64,000 nucleotides of DNA from Frigoribacterium sp. CG_9.8 (GTDB taxonomy: Bacteria; Actinomycetota; Actinomycetes; Actinomycetales; Microbacteriaceae): positions 283,736 to 347,735 of the forward strand of contig NZ_JADOVH010000003.1 of the NCBI RefSeq assembly GCF_015751965.1, written 5' to 3'. The position numbers and the translations under genes are program-made. Below the pieces are notes generated by a model. That model made no database searches and had not been told where the DNA came from. It saw nothing but the letters and a program-made list of their open reading frames with translations. Numbering within the stretch: position 1 is the first letter of the stretch; every line of letters begins with the position of its first letter. Below, piece after piece: positions 1 through 8,696 of this stretch.

Positions 1-1524
1 GCGGATGTACACGCCGAGATCGAACCAGTCGCTGGTGTCTGTTGCGACGGTCGTAAAGGTCAGTTTTGGGATACCGGTGAGCTCCCGGTAGTCCGGTCTT
101 GTTCCCACGGACTCGACCCGCAGTCCGTCAACGCGCTCGAGTGTCGGCAGTACTTTGGTGACGAACTCGGCGGCATCGAGACCGCGCAACGTGTCATCCG
201 TGACCGGGTCGAGAAGCCGCGTGACGGCGGCCAGCACCCGATGCTCGGTGCTGAAATCCCGATCGTCAGCTCCGCGGAGCGACTTACGCTGGCCTGAATA
301 GTCCCAGTCCCAGGCGATCTTCACTGCCTGTTTCGGCTGGTAGCCGACCGTGAGCACGAGCACGGGGGGAGTGTGCTCTGGCAGCACCACCGAGGCATCC
401 GCACTGGTCACCGTGATCACGCGACTCAGTCGCGGATAGAAGTCCCGCAGGAATTCATCGACGTCACTGGCGGGTATCACCACCGGTTGAGCCGCACCGA
501 GCAAAGCGCGCTGCTCATCGGCGAGGGGTGCGGATGTCGCGGCAAGGGTGAACCGTGGCCGCGGGTCGAACTCCCACGCGTAGATCCCGTGGTCACCGAT
601 TGCCGCGGCGGTGGCGGCCGGATGTGGCTCCCCGTCTACCTGCAGGTTCGGCGACAGCCGCAACTCGCCCTCCAGTTGCGCATCGATGCTGATCGCGGCG
701 ACACTGCCGATTGTGACGCGCGTTTCTTTCTTACCCGTGACCAGCGCGATGCCCTGCGCCTGGGCATCCGCCAACAACTGCCAGAGCAACGGGCTATGGA
801 AGTCGTCGAGGTAGAGCCAGTCGGGTTCCTGTCCCGAATAGACCTCTCGTGTGGAACGGTGCAGTGCGGCGAATTGCGCGAACCAACGCTGCTGATCGGT
901 CGCGAGATCGAGGCGATTGGCCTGGTAGCCGAGCGAATTCCAGCTGATGTTGCCGCGAATCCAGTTGCCGGTGGCGCTCAGCAGCACCGGACGGACGCCG
1001 AGGCGAAGCGTGCCACGGCTCGTTGCTGTGGCTGGCTTCGCAATCGGACCGTTCCACTGGCTGCGCGAGCGCGGGATCAGCTCCCGCAGTTCCAGCAGCA
1101 GCCCGATGCGTGCGCTCCGGCTGCGGGATGCCTCTGGCCGCTCCGTGAGGGCGATGACGGCGCTCTTCCAGTCGGCCTGCTTCTGCACCACGACAGTTTT
1201 TGGCAGCGTGAGTCCGGAGAGTTGCGTCAGCGTGGTGGTGTTGCTTCGCAGGAGCAGGGCGGCAACGTGCTTGCAGTCGAACCCGACCGGGCAGGAACAC
1301 AGCCCGCCAGTCGGCTTGCCTGTGGTGGCCGAGATGAGTGCGCTGCACCGATAGGGCAATGGACCCGTACCGCTCACGCAGCCGCTCACAATCCGGCTCT
1401 CCGAGTCCCACCTCACCAGTGTGACGAAACCTGCCCTGGCATAGGTCAGGCCGCGCTGGAAAGAGGCGGGACCGACCAGTCGCTGGAGGTCGGTGATGTC
1501 GACCATCGGGGCGGCGTCGGGCAT
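1..1524 (-). CDS. SWIM zinc-finger SNF2-type helicase, N-terminal part (cut by window edge)
   Basis: The reading frame is open from an ATG at 1524 to the left edge, giving 508 codons of what is normally a protein of 1000 or more residues. Around residues 76-86 it has the SWIM zinc-binding pattern C-x-C-x5-C-x-H (CSCPVGFDCKHV), placed as in bacterial Swi2/Snf2 helicases that carry an N-terminal SWIM finger. The rest of the visible part matches the accessory region that precedes the SNF2 ATPase. The Walker motifs would lie beyond the edge and are not seen. Family members are DNA-dependent ATPases of uncertain cellular role. A second in-frame ATG lies six codons downstream. The family call rests on the SWIM motif and layout. 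Confidence 0.75.
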   Translation of the reverse strand, partial: MPDAAPMVDITDLQRLVGPASFQRGLTYARAGFVTLVRWDSESRIVSGCVSGTGPLPYRCSALISATTGKPTGGLCSCPVGFDCKHVAALLLRSNTTTLTQLSGLTLPKTVVVQKQADWKSAVIALTERPEASRSRSARIGLLLELRELIPRSRSQWNGPIAKPATATSRGTLRLGVRPVLLSATGNWIRGNISWNSLGYQANRLDLATDQQRWFAQFAALHRSTREVYSGQEPDWLYLDDFHSPLLWQLLADAQAQGIALVTGKKETRVTIGSVAAISIDAQLEGELRLSPNLQVDGEPHPAATAAAIGDHGIYAWEFDPRPRFTLAATSAPLADEQRALLGAAQPVVIPASDVDEFLRDFYPRLSRVITVTSADASVVLPEHTPPVLVLTVGYQPKQAVKIAWDWDYSGQRKSLRGADDRDFSTEHRVLAAVTRLLDPVTDDTLRGLDAAEFVTKVLPTLERVDGLRVESVGTRPDYRELTGIPKLTFTTVATDTSDWFDLGVYIR

Positions 1525-1568
1525 TCGACTATGGTCTCACGCGGGGGGCTGCGCAGGCTGGGGTGCCA

Positions 1569-2894
1569 TTACCGCCGGAAAACCCCGCGTCGGGCAGACC
1601 GGGCTAGCCGTCCGGCATCCCGGCTCAGACTGATTCCCACGATCGCTCCGAGCGCGATCGACAGCACCGAGATACCCGCTGTTGCCAGCGTTTGGATGCC
1701 AGCCACGCCGCCCTCGGCCACGCCGCTCAACCCGATGAAGCCGAGTGCTCCCGGCACCAGAAGCCACAAGCACGCGAGCGACATGACGGATGCCGGCGGC
1801 GACGTGCGAAAGTGGCTCGCGAACCGCGTAAACGGGGCAACGACAACGGCCCCGACGAACCCACTGAGACCGGCCCCGATGGCGACAGCGCCGAGCGCCT
1901 GGGCTCCGTACGTGACGGCGAGACTCAGGAAGATCCAGAGAAGCGCTCCCCTCGGAGCGGACATGAACAGGGTGAATCCCACAGCGACCAGTGCCACACC
2001 GAGAAGGCCGGCCCACGGGCCGAGAAGCGGTTGCGGCGAGGCTGTCGGCAGGCCGCCGACCAGCGTCGTTGCTGCGAAGACTCCGAAGGTGAGAAGCAGA
2101 AGCTGCGAGCCACCGTAGACGAGACGACTCGCCCCGGCGATGACCTGATTATTCGTCAGCTCGATTGCTGCGATGGTCAGTGTGAGGCCGGGCAAGAACG
2201 AGACAAGGGGTGGTGCGATGATGCGAAGCGGTTCGTCGCCGACCACATGCACCAGCAGCGCTGTCACCAGGGTCACGAGAAATGCCGCGATCACCGGCAC
2301 CGTCGAAGCAAGCTCGGTGAACTTGCGCGCGAGAAGAACCAATAGGCCGACGCCGAACCCGAGCACCGCATAGACCCAGATCGCGCCAAAGGTCGGGTTG
2401 ATCACCATCCCGAATCCCACGGTGAGAATCACATGGCCGAGCAGTGAGACGCGCGGACCGAACCGGGGTGACGCGGTGCGAATGCGCGCGACCTCGGTAA
2501 TCGCCTCCTGCGACGAGACCTCCGCTCTCAGCGCCCGCCCGACGAGTGTCTCGACGGCTCCGGTCTGATCCAGGCGACCACCGCCCGGACGCGCGGACTC
2601 GACCCGCACCTCCCCGCCCGCTGTGGACGATTGCAGCATCACGTAGGTGGGCAGAACTACCGTGCGCACGTCGTCGAGGCGATAGGCCTTGGCTACCGCG
2701 CGAAGGGTCTCTTCTACATCGTTGGTGGCTTGCCCGGTTTCAATCATGGCGAGTCCGAGGCCTTCGAGCATGCTGAGGATGCCGCGGGCATCCGTCTCCT
2801 CGCTCGAGATCGGAGCTCCCTGCACAGACTGCTTGAGGAGGCGCGAGGCCTGTCGTTGAAACCATCCGAATGCCATGCCACGATCATCCCCCAT
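1569..2894 (-). CDS. Threonine/serine exporter, ThrE family
   Basis: The 441-residue membrane protein has the ThrE (DUF1212 plus DUF3815) layout. A soluble N-terminal domain contains the GLGLAMIETGQATNDVEETL stretch, with an invariant ATNDVE-like segment. It is followed by about ten hydrophobic segments in two halves, from about residue 150 to the end. ThrE of Corynebacterium exports threonine and serine using the proton motive force. The start is either the ATG at 2894 or an in-frame ATG at 2876 (MAFGWFQ); neither has a strong ribosome-binding site. The substrate is inferred from the family only. Confidence 0.85.
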   Translation of the reverse strand: MGDDRGMAFGWFQRQASRLLKQSVQGAPISSEETDARGILSMLEGLGLAMIETGQATNDVEETLRAVAKAYRLDDVRTVVLPTYVMLQSSTAGGEVRVESARPGGGRLDQTGAVETLVGRALRAEVSSQEAITEVARIRTASPRFGPRVSLLGHVILTVGFGMVINPTFGAIWVYAVLGFGVGLLVLLARKFTELASTVPVIAAFLVTLVTALLVHVVGDEPLRIIAPPLVSFLPGLTLTIAAIELTNNQVIAGASRLVYGGSQLLLLTFGVFAATTLVGGLPTASPQPLLGPWAGLLGVALVAVGFTLFMSAPRGALLWIFLSLAVTYGAQALGAVAIGAGLSGFVGAVVVAPFTRFASHFRTSPPASVMSLACLWLLVPGALGFIGLSGVAEGGVAGIQTLATAGISVLSIALGAIVGISLSRDAGRLARSARRGVFRR

Positions 2895-2907
2895 GCCCGC
2901 CCACCCC

Positions 2908-2943
2908 GCTGAGCACGCCGGTCGGGCTGAGCACGCCGGTCGA
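2908..2943. repeat. 18-bp tandem duplication between genes
   Basis: Two adjacent copies of an 18-bp unit (gctgagcacgccggtcgg, then the same with a final a) lie in the short gap between the exporter start and the phosphatase stop. It is one of many such short duplications in this window. Confidence 0.9.
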
Positions 2944-2972
2944 GCGGGACGCTCTCGCGCCCGTGTCGTGAC

Positions 2973-3614
2973 TCAGTGCCCGATAGCCTCGCCGGTCGGA
3001 TCGCTCGCAGTGTCATCGACCAGATCCGGTCCGCCGATCGGGGCACCGGCCCACGACACCAGTGTCCACCCATCCGCGGAGGACCCCGAAAGCTCGACCA
3101 CACCCGTATTGTCGAGCTCGTTATTGCCGGCGAAGATCGCGGGAATATTAGTGGCGCGCGCGGCTGTCCAGACGCGAATTGCTGCGCCGTGGCTGAACAC
3201 TACGGCAGAGTCCAGGTGAGAGACAGCGGCGATTGCGCTGTCGAAGCGTCGGAAGAACGTGTGACCATCGCTCGCGCCAGGCATCGTGACATCCAGATCT
3301 CCGGATCCCCAAGCGAACGCGGTCTTCAGATAGCGGCGAACGGATGCCCGATCGGTTTGCCCTTCCAGATCACCCGCTTCGATCTCGTGTAGGCCGTCGA
3401 TCACGGTAGCGTTTCCGAAGGGCAAGGCCGTGAGCTGCGTGCGCACCAGCGTCGAGGCAAAAATCCCGCCGACATTCTGATGGCGCAGTGCCTCGGCCAC
3501 GGCGATAGCCTGGCTGGTGCCGAGGGCGGTGAGTCCGGGACCGGGGTGTGCCGTATCGATCTGGCCGAGCACGTTGGCTGGGGTCTGTCCGTGACGGATG
3601 AGCAAGAGACGCAT
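2973..3614 (-). CDS. Histidine phosphatase superfamily protein
   Basis: The 213-residue protein starts [14 protein letters not shown], the N-terminal catalytic RHG motif of the phosphoglycerate-mutase-like family, which is why the ATG at 3614 was chosen over longer in-frame starts. Near the C-terminus the FSHGAAIR segment supplies the second conserved histidine, and the [10 protein letters not shown] segment fits the acid/base glutamate region. Such enzymes remove phosphate from small metabolites or proteins through a phosphohistidine intermediate. The substrate cannot be deduced. It is divergent from the flavin monooxygenase gene at 3741, so the 126-bp gap should hold both promoters. Confidence 0.85.
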   Translation of the reverse strand: MRLLLIRHGQTPANVLGQIDTAHPGPGLTALGTSQAIAVAEALRHQNVGGIFASTLVRTQLTALPFGNATVIDGLHEIEAGDLEGQTDRASVRRYLKTAFAWGSGDLDVTMPGASDGHTFFRRFDSAIAAVSHLDSAVVFSHGAAIRVWTAARATNIPAIFAGNNELDNTGVVELSGSSADGWTLVSWAGAPIGGPDLVDDTASDPTGEAIGH

Positions 3615-3740
3615 GGTGCTCTCCAGCATACGGAGGGCAAACAGGGAGGCTCCCTGCTCACCGCTCGAGGGAACGAATCCGACGATGACACGGTTAGTGT
3701 CCATGTGCGCCGGATTGCGCACACCAGAAAGGCGCTCACG

Positions 3741-4760
3741 ATGACCATCCCAATTTCGATACTCGACCTCGCACCAATCGCCCCGGGGCAGACCGTGGGA
3801 AAGAGTTTTGTGAACAGTGTGCGCCTCGCGCAGGTGGCGGAGTCGAGCGGGTACACCCGGGTCTGGTACGCCGAGCATCACAACATGAGCTCTATCGCAT
3901 CATCCGCTACCAGCGTGCTGATCGGCCATGTCGCGGATCACACCTCCACTATTCGCCTGGGCTCCGGTGGCGTGATGCTGCCGAACCACTCGCCACTGGC
4001 CATCGCAGAGCAATTCGGAACTCTTGCCGAACTCCACCCCGGACGCATCGACCTCGGACTCGGACGTGCCCCAGGAAGCGACCAGAACACCGCTCGGGCG
4101 ATGCGACGCGACCCCCGATCGTCTGATCAATTCCCCAAGGATGTCCTGGAACTGCAGGCCTTTCTGCGCGGCGAATCGACTGTACCCGGTGTCCAAGCGG
4201 TGCCCGGCAGTGGCACCAACGTGCCGCTGTACATCCTCGGATCGTCCCTGTTCGGCGCCCAACTCGCCGCCGCATTCGGCCTGCCATATGCATTCGCGTC
4301 GCACTTCGCCCCTGGTGCGCTCCACGAAGCAATGGCGCTCTACCGCAGCGAGTTCCGCCCCTCTCGCCAACTAGCCGAGCCCTACGCGATCGCCGCGGTC
4401 AACGTGATCGCAGCGGACGACGAAGCGGATGCTCGGGTCCAGTTCGAAGCGACCCGCCGCGCGCGAGTTCGCAGCCTGATTACCCGCAGCCCCTCACCAA
4501 CCGGAGAAGCGCTCATCGAATACACCGACGACCAGATCGACGCCTGCCTCACCACGCCAGAGGGGCGCAACATCGCGAACATGATGCGCTACTCGGCGGT
4601 CGGCACACCATCGCAAGTTCGCACCTTCCTCGACGAGTTCGCTGCCTCTGTGAACGCCGATGAGCTGCTCCTTGCGCATCAGTCACCGAATATCGACGAT
4701 CGTCTGCGCTCGGTGGTGCTCACCGCCGAGGTTATGCACTGCCTGCAGCCGGTCCAATAA
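3741..4760 (+). CDS. LLM-class flavin-dependent oxidoreductase (luciferase-like)
   Basis: The 339-residue protein has the bacterial luciferase-like fold signature of the MsnO8/YhbW subgroup: N-terminal [20 protein letters not shown] around residue 40, the [14 protein letters not shown] strand-loop, and [13 protein letters not shown]. The AEHHN and LPNHSPL segments are typical of this subgroup. These enzymes use reduced FMN and oxygen or act as F420/FMN oxidoreductases; the substrate is unknown. The ATG at 3741 precedes the first conserved strand directly, and longer in-frame extensions read into the divergent promoter region. A short-chain dehydrogenase follows 42 bp downstream and may be cotranscribed. 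Confidence 0.88.
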   Translation: MTIPISILDLAPIAPGQTVGKSFVNSVRLAQVAESSGYTRVWYAEHHNMSSIASSATSVLIGHVADHTSTIRLGSGGVMLPNHSPLAIAEQFGTLAELHPGRIDLGLGRAPGSDQNTARAMRRDPRSSDQFPKDVLELQAFLRGESTVPGVQAVPGSGTNVPLYILGSSLFGAQLAAAFGLPYAFASHFAPGALHEAMALYRSEFRPSRQLAEPYAIAAVNVIAADDEADARVQFEATRRARVRSLITRSPSPTGEALIEYTDDQIDACLTTPEGRNIANMMRYSAVGTPSQVRTFLDEFAASVNADELLLAHQSPNIDDRLRSVVLTAEVMHCLQPVQ

Positions 4761-4802
4761 TCAGCCGATCCACCACCCAGCCGCCACCAGAGATAATCGG
4801 GT

Positions 4803-5615
4803 ATGCCCGAAACCATCATCATTACCGGAGCAAGCGACGGGATCGGCGCCGCCGCCGCCCGCGCTCTCTCCGCTAGCGAGCACACCGTCGTTATCGTCGG
4901 CCGCTCTCCCGAGAAGACAGCACGAGTTGCGGATGCCCTTGGCGCCCAGCACTTCGTCGCCGACTTCTCGAAGCTGAGCGAGGTGCGTCGCCTCGCCGAA
5001 GAATTGCGCGAGCGATACCCGCGCATCGATGTACTCGCCAATAATGCCGGCGGCATCTTCGGCGATCGCACCCTCACCGAGGATGGCCACGAGCTCACCC
5101 TCCAGGTCAATCACCTCGCGCCTTTCCTGCTCACGCACCTGCTGATGGACCGTCTCATCCTGAGCAAGACCCGTATCATCAACACCTCCAGCGTGGCGAA
5201 CCTCAGCGGCAATATCGACATCAACGATCTCGATCTCGCGACGCGGTTCTCGCCCGGTCGCGCTTACAGCAACGCAAAACTCGACAACATCCTCTTCACG
5301 AGCGAACTTGCCCGCCGGTTCGGCGCCGAGGGCATCACCACCGCAGCATTCCATCCGGGGGTCGTCGCTTCAAATTTCGCGAGCGAATCCACCAGCCCAC
5401 TTCGGGTGATCTATCGAAGCCTGCTGCGCAACACGCTTATTTCATCCGAAAAGGGCGCCGACACCCTGGTCTGGCTCGCTACCACCGCTCCCGGCCGCGA
5501 CTGGACATCCGGAAATTACTACATCAAACGCAAACCGGGTCGCACCAACCGGCAAGCGGATGACGCGGGGCTCGCGAGCGCGCTCTGGGAGCGCAGCATG
5601 GCGCTGGTCGAGTAG
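4803..5615 (+). CDS. Short-chain dehydrogenase/reductase (SDR)
   Basis: This is a 270-residue classical-size SDR. It has the nucleotide-binding glycine motif TGASDGIG at residues 8-15, the structural LANNAGG motif, a catalytic serine in INTSSVANLSG and the active-site YSNAK (Tyr-x-x-x-Lys). The sequence resembles the retinol-dehydrogenase/WW-oxidoreductase-like branch. It should catalyse NAD(P)-dependent oxidation or reduction of an alcohol or carbonyl; the substrate is unknown. It follows the luciferase-like gene closely on the same strand. Confidence 0.88.
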   Translation: MPETIIITGASDGIGAAAARALSASEHTVVIVGRSPEKTARVADALGAQHFVADFSKLSEVRRLAEELRERYPRIDVLANNAGGIFGDRTLTEDGHELTLQVNHLAPFLLTHLLMDRLILSKTRIINTSSVANLSGNIDINDLDLATRFSPGRAYSNAKLDNILFTSELARRFGAEGITTAAFHPGVVASNFASESTSPLRVIYRSLLRNTLISSEKGADTLVWLATTAPGRDWTSGNYYIKRKPGRTNRQADDAGLASALWERSMALVE

Positions 5616-5640
5616 GAACCTATATCCGGCGCATCCTGCA

Positions 5641-5688
5641 GCACTCGCAACCGCAATCGCACTCGCACTCGCAACCGCAATCGCACTG
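5641..5688. repeat. 24-bp tandem duplication
   Basis: Two back-to-back copies of a 24-bp unit built from gcactcgcaaccgcaatcgc plus cact lie between the convergent SDR and exonuclease-family genes. The unit itself is made of smaller gca/cgc repeats. Confidence 0.9.
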
Positions 5689-5709
5689 GCGGGCTCGGGC
5701 TCGACCCGC

Positions 5710-6549
5710 TCAGCCAGAGGCGCGTGCGCCGGTAAGGGTGATGAGTGCCTGCACCGGCGCGTGGTCCGAGGGCCAGCCGCCATCGAATTGGTCGACGTTG
5801 ATTGCGGTCTTGGAGACGTCGATACCGGGAGTTGCGAGGATCCAGTCGATGCGCTTGCGATCGAGCCTGGGGGCGCGATAGTCGGGAAAGGTGCCCCAGG
5901 CATCAGTGACCCGCTCGATCGCCGTATCCCAGGTATCCACGAGCGTCCCTCCGGCGGTGAGGGCGTCGAACGGGAGCGAACCGACGCTCGTGTTGAAGTC
6001 ACCAATGACAACAGTGGCGAGGGGCGTGAGGGCGACGAGACTGCGGACCAGCGCAGCGGAATGCATTCTCGAAGTGCGGGACCGATGATCGAAGTGGGTG
6101 TTGAGTAGCCGGAAAGTGTGGCCGGTGGCCCGATCCTGGAAGGTGACATCAACCAGCACCCGCGGCACCTTGTTGCCCCAGCTGGAAGAGCCGGCGATGG
6201 CTGGGGTATCGGACAGGGCCGTCTGGCTCCACTGCAGCAGCTTCAGCCGTCGACCATCGTAAAAGACCGGACAGCCCTCACCACGCTGATCTGCGTTACG
6301 TCCATAGCCGATTGAGCGGAATTCGTCCCCGAGTGCGTGGCGAAGAAATCCGGCCTGATCGGGCAGTGCCTCCTGAACCCCGATGATCGTGGGCCTCTCG
6401 GCCTTCAGGAGTCGAGACACCAGCGGCCGACGCCTGCTCCAGCGATCGGGGCTGCCCGGCATCAGGTGCGGTATCCGTCGGCGGATGTTGAAACTCATCA
6501 CGTGCACCAGCGGAGCGATGACCGGGCCTAATAGCGGGGTGTCCGTCAC
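5710..6549 (-). CDS. Endonuclease/exonuclease/phosphatase family protein
   Basis: The 279-residue protein has the catalytic series of the EEP superfamily: MSFNIRRR near residue 18 (Asn), the GVQEALPDQ segment (metal-binding Glu), LLNTHFDH, VVIGDFNTS (Asp/Asn) and a terminal PSDHAPV (Asp-His). This series is complete, so the enzyme is probably an active metal-dependent phosphodiesterase or phosphatase. No signal peptide is visible. The specific substrate (DNA, sugar phosphate or lipid) cannot be decided. A second EEP protein lies at 17481-18173 but is only distantly similar. Confidence 0.85.
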   Translation of the reverse strand: MTDTPLLGPVIAPLVHVMSFNIRRRIPHLMPGSPDRWSRRRPLVSRLLKAERPTIIGVQEALPDQAGFLRHALGDEFRSIGYGRNADQRGEGCPVFYDGRRLKLLQWSQTALSDTPAIAGSSSWGNKVPRVLVDVTFQDRATGHTFRLLNTHFDHRSRTSRMHSAALVRSLVALTPLATVVIGDFNTSVGSLPFDALTAGGTLVDTWDTAIERVTDAWGTFPDYRAPRLDRKRIDWILATPGIDVSKTAINVDQFDGGWPSDHAPVQALITLTGARASG

Positions 6550-6604
6550 GCAGCAAGCCTACGGTCGCAGCGATTCATATTCAGCCACGAGCTAGCCTTC
6601 TGTG

Positions 6605-6832
6605 ATGGCCGAATCATTACCCGACATCCTCCCCGGCACCTACCGTCACTACAAGGGCGGCCTGTACGAGGTGATTGGGGCGGCAACCCACTCGGAGACC
6701 GAAGAGCCACTGGTCGTATACCGCGCACTCTACGGAGCATTCGGGTTGTGGGTACGTCCCCGCGAGATGTTTTTCGGTAACGTCCAGGTCGATGGCCAGA
6801 GCATAATCCGATTCGAACCGGTCCCGGGCTGA
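6605..6832 (+). CDS. DUF1653 domain protein
   Basis: The 75-residue protein contains GTYRHYKGGLYEVIG, then EEPLVVYRALYG and LWVRPREMFFG, the characteristic blocks of the DUF1653 family of small bacterial proteins of unknown function. A GTG one codon upstream (6602) is an alternative start. Its last 103 bp overlap, in antisense, the 3' end of the antiporter gene that ends at 6730. Both reading frames remain intact in the overlap. Confidence 0.85.
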   Translation: MAESLPDILPGTYRHYKGGLYEVIGAATHSETEEPLVVYRALYGAFGLWVRPREMFFGNVQVDGQSIIRFEPVPG

Positions 6833-8067
6833 GCGGGTCCCGCTGACCCGATCCCCGCCGACCCGATCCCCGCCGAACCGATTCGCGCAGACGCGATCCG
6901 CTCCTGCCGGATGCTGAGCCGACGTCGGAACCAGGCCGCATCCGTCATCCGTGTGAGTAGCGGACCGGCAATGACTGTCAGCAGCACGTAGGCCGTCGCG
7001 AGTGGAGCGAGTCGCGGTTCGATACCGGAAGCCGCAGCCAACCCGGCAATGACGATCGAAAACTCACCGCGGGGCGTCAGTGCGAACCCGGTTCGCCACC
7101 GCCCGGGTACGCCGATACCCGCCGCAGCGGCCGCGCGGTAGCCGGTGAACGTCTTCGTCGCAATCGTGATCACCGCGAGGATGGCTGCAGGAAGGAGAAC
7201 CGGCGGAATGCTTGCCGGCTCGGTGGAAAGCCCGAAAAATACGAAGAATACCGCCGCAAAGAGATCACGCAGCGGGAAGAGGAGTTGCTGGGCATTGTGC
7301 GCAACCCGGCCGGAGAGTGCGATTCCCACCAGGAATGCACCGACTGCAGAGGAGACATTGACTTCCTGCGCGATTCCCGCCACCAGCATGGTGAGTCCAA
7401 GAACACCGAGCAGGAGGGACTCCGAGTGCCCGGCAGCGAACAGTCGCGAGACGACGCGGCCATGCCGCAGGGCAAAGTAGAGAATCATCGCAACGACCAG
7501 CACCGCGATGGTCAGCGCCGTCGCTCCCGCAAGCACACCGGCTCCGATCGCCAGAGCTGAGAGCACAGGCAAATAGAACGCCATTGCCAGATCCTCAATG
7601 ACCAGGATCGACAGGATCGTCGGCGTCTCTCGGTTGCCAAGACGCCGCAGATCCCGCAGAACCTTTGCGATCACTCCCGAAGACGATACCCAGGTGATGC
7701 CGCCGAGCGCCACGGCGGCCACCGGCCCCCACCCGAGGATGAGGGCGCACGCGGCGCCGGGCAGCGCATTGAGCAGAAAATCCAGAATGCCGGCTTTGCG
7801 CGACCGTCGAAGGCTGGTGATGAGCTCCGTCGGCGAATATTCCAGTCCGAGCATGACGAGAAGCAGGATGACTCCGAGTTCGCTTCCGAAGCTGAAAAAA
7901 TCGTTGCCAGCGTCGAGCGGGACGAATCCACCCACCCCGAATGCAAGACCGGCGAGAAGATAGAGCGGGATCGCCGAGACGCCAATCCGATCGGCAAGCC
8001 GTGACAGCAGGCTGAGCCCGAGAAGCACGGCCCCGACCTCAATGAGGAGCAGTGCGGCGTCATGCAT
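6730..8067 (-). CDS. Cation:proton antiporter, CPA2 family (KhtU/KefB-like)
   Basis: The 445-residue protein has about twelve hydrophobic segments and the CPA2 Na+/H+ exchanger signature, including LVMLGLEYSPTEL and a VFFVFFGLSTEP segment. It lies 14 bp downstream of a TrkA-C-domain protein, the arrangement of the KhtTU potassium/proton antiporter of Bacillus, so it probably exports K+ or other monovalent cations for pH and turgor control (inference). No cytoplasmic RCK domain is fused. The C-terminal tail is odd: a GSAGI repeat from 15-bp tandem duplications, followed by about 30 residues that run antisense through the DUF1653 gene. The tail has probably grown past its original stop. Confidence 0.87.
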   Translation of the reverse strand: MHDAALLLIEVGAVLLGLSLLSRLADRIGVSAIPLYLLAGLAFGVGGFVPLDAGNDFFSFGSELGVILLLVMLGLEYSPTELITSLRRSRKAGILDFLLNALPGAACALILGWGPVAAVALGGITWVSSSGVIAKVLRDLRRLGNRETPTILSILVIEDLAMAFYLPVLSALAIGAGVLAGATALTIAVLVVAMILYFALRHGRVVSRLFAAGHSESLLLGVLGLTMLVAGIAQEVNVSSAVGAFLVGIALSGRVAHNAQQLLFPLRDLFAAVFFVFFGLSTEPASIPPVLLPAAILAVITIATKTFTGYRAAAAAGIGVPGRWRTGFALTPRGEFSIVIAGLAAASGIEPRLAPLATAYVLLTVIAGPLLTRMTDAAWFRRRLSIRQERIASARIGSAGIGSAGIGSAGPAQPGTGSNRIMLWPSTWTLPKNISRGRTHNPNAP

Positions 8068-8081
8068 GGGCGGAAGGGATA

Positions 8082-8570
8082 TCAGCCGTCGGTGAGCAGG
8101 CGAGCGAGGGCATCGAGCCCGGCACGGGTACCGACCGCGACAATGGTGTCTCCGGCGGCGAGGAGCGTATCCGGTGTTGGCGAGGGGATAACATCCGCCC
8201 CCCGCACAATTGCGACGATGGACGAATGCGTGCGTGTGCGGGCCTTCGTCGCGCCCAGCACCTCACCGGCATAGGGCGAGCCAGCCGAGATCACCAGCTG
8301 CTCGGTAAATAGCCCGGCAGCTTGTTCGCGGATGCCCGCGAGTTGTCCGAGCATCAGCGACGCCCCGAGCACATCGGCCAGGGCGGCGGCCTCATCGTCG
8401 GTCAGTGCGATGGAGTCAACAGCCTCATCCGGATCATCGACGCCGAACAGCGCGAGCTCCCGCTCGCCCGACCGATGGGATACGACACCAATGCGGCGGC
8501 CTTTTTTCGTGATCACGTCATGGCGCGTGCCGATCCCCGGCAGATCGACTTTTTCGACTCGTACGCTCAC
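8082..8570 (-). CDS. TrkA-C (RCK-C) domain regulatory subunit, KhtT-like
   Basis: The 162-residue soluble protein has an N-terminal KhtT-like region (VDLPGIGTRHDVITKKGRRI) and a C-terminal RCK-C domain from about residue 85, including SPYAGEVLGATKARTRT, HSSIVAIVR and LAAGDTIVAVGT. In KhtTU the KhtT subunit binds nucleotide or second messenger and gates the antiporter. The immediate upstream position to the antiporter gene supports that pairing. The start is GTG at 8570. Confidence 0.87.
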   Translation of the reverse strand: MSVRVEKVDLPGIGTRHDVITKKGRRIGVVSHRSGERELALFGVDDPDEAVDSIALTDDEAAALADVLGASLMLGQLAGIREQAAGLFTEQLVISAGSPYAGEVLGATKARTRTHSSIVAIVRGADVIPSPTPDTLLAAGDTIVAVGTRAGLDALARLLTDG

Positions 8571-8696
8571 GCGGCAACCCTAACAGGAGGCCCGGTCAGG
8601 GTGGGCGCGACTGGCGCGACCAACCGGGTAGCGATTTTGCCAGTCTGAAGAAGCGACGCCAATTACTTGTCCTCCTTAAGCCTCCATCCCGTGTCC

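Noticed and set aside
373..2118. A 581-codon open frame on the plus strand
   Set aside because: It lies over the SWIM helicase and ThrE genes on the other strand. Its translation is Arg/Ala/Pro-rich and has no domain, as expected of a shadow in high-GC DNA.
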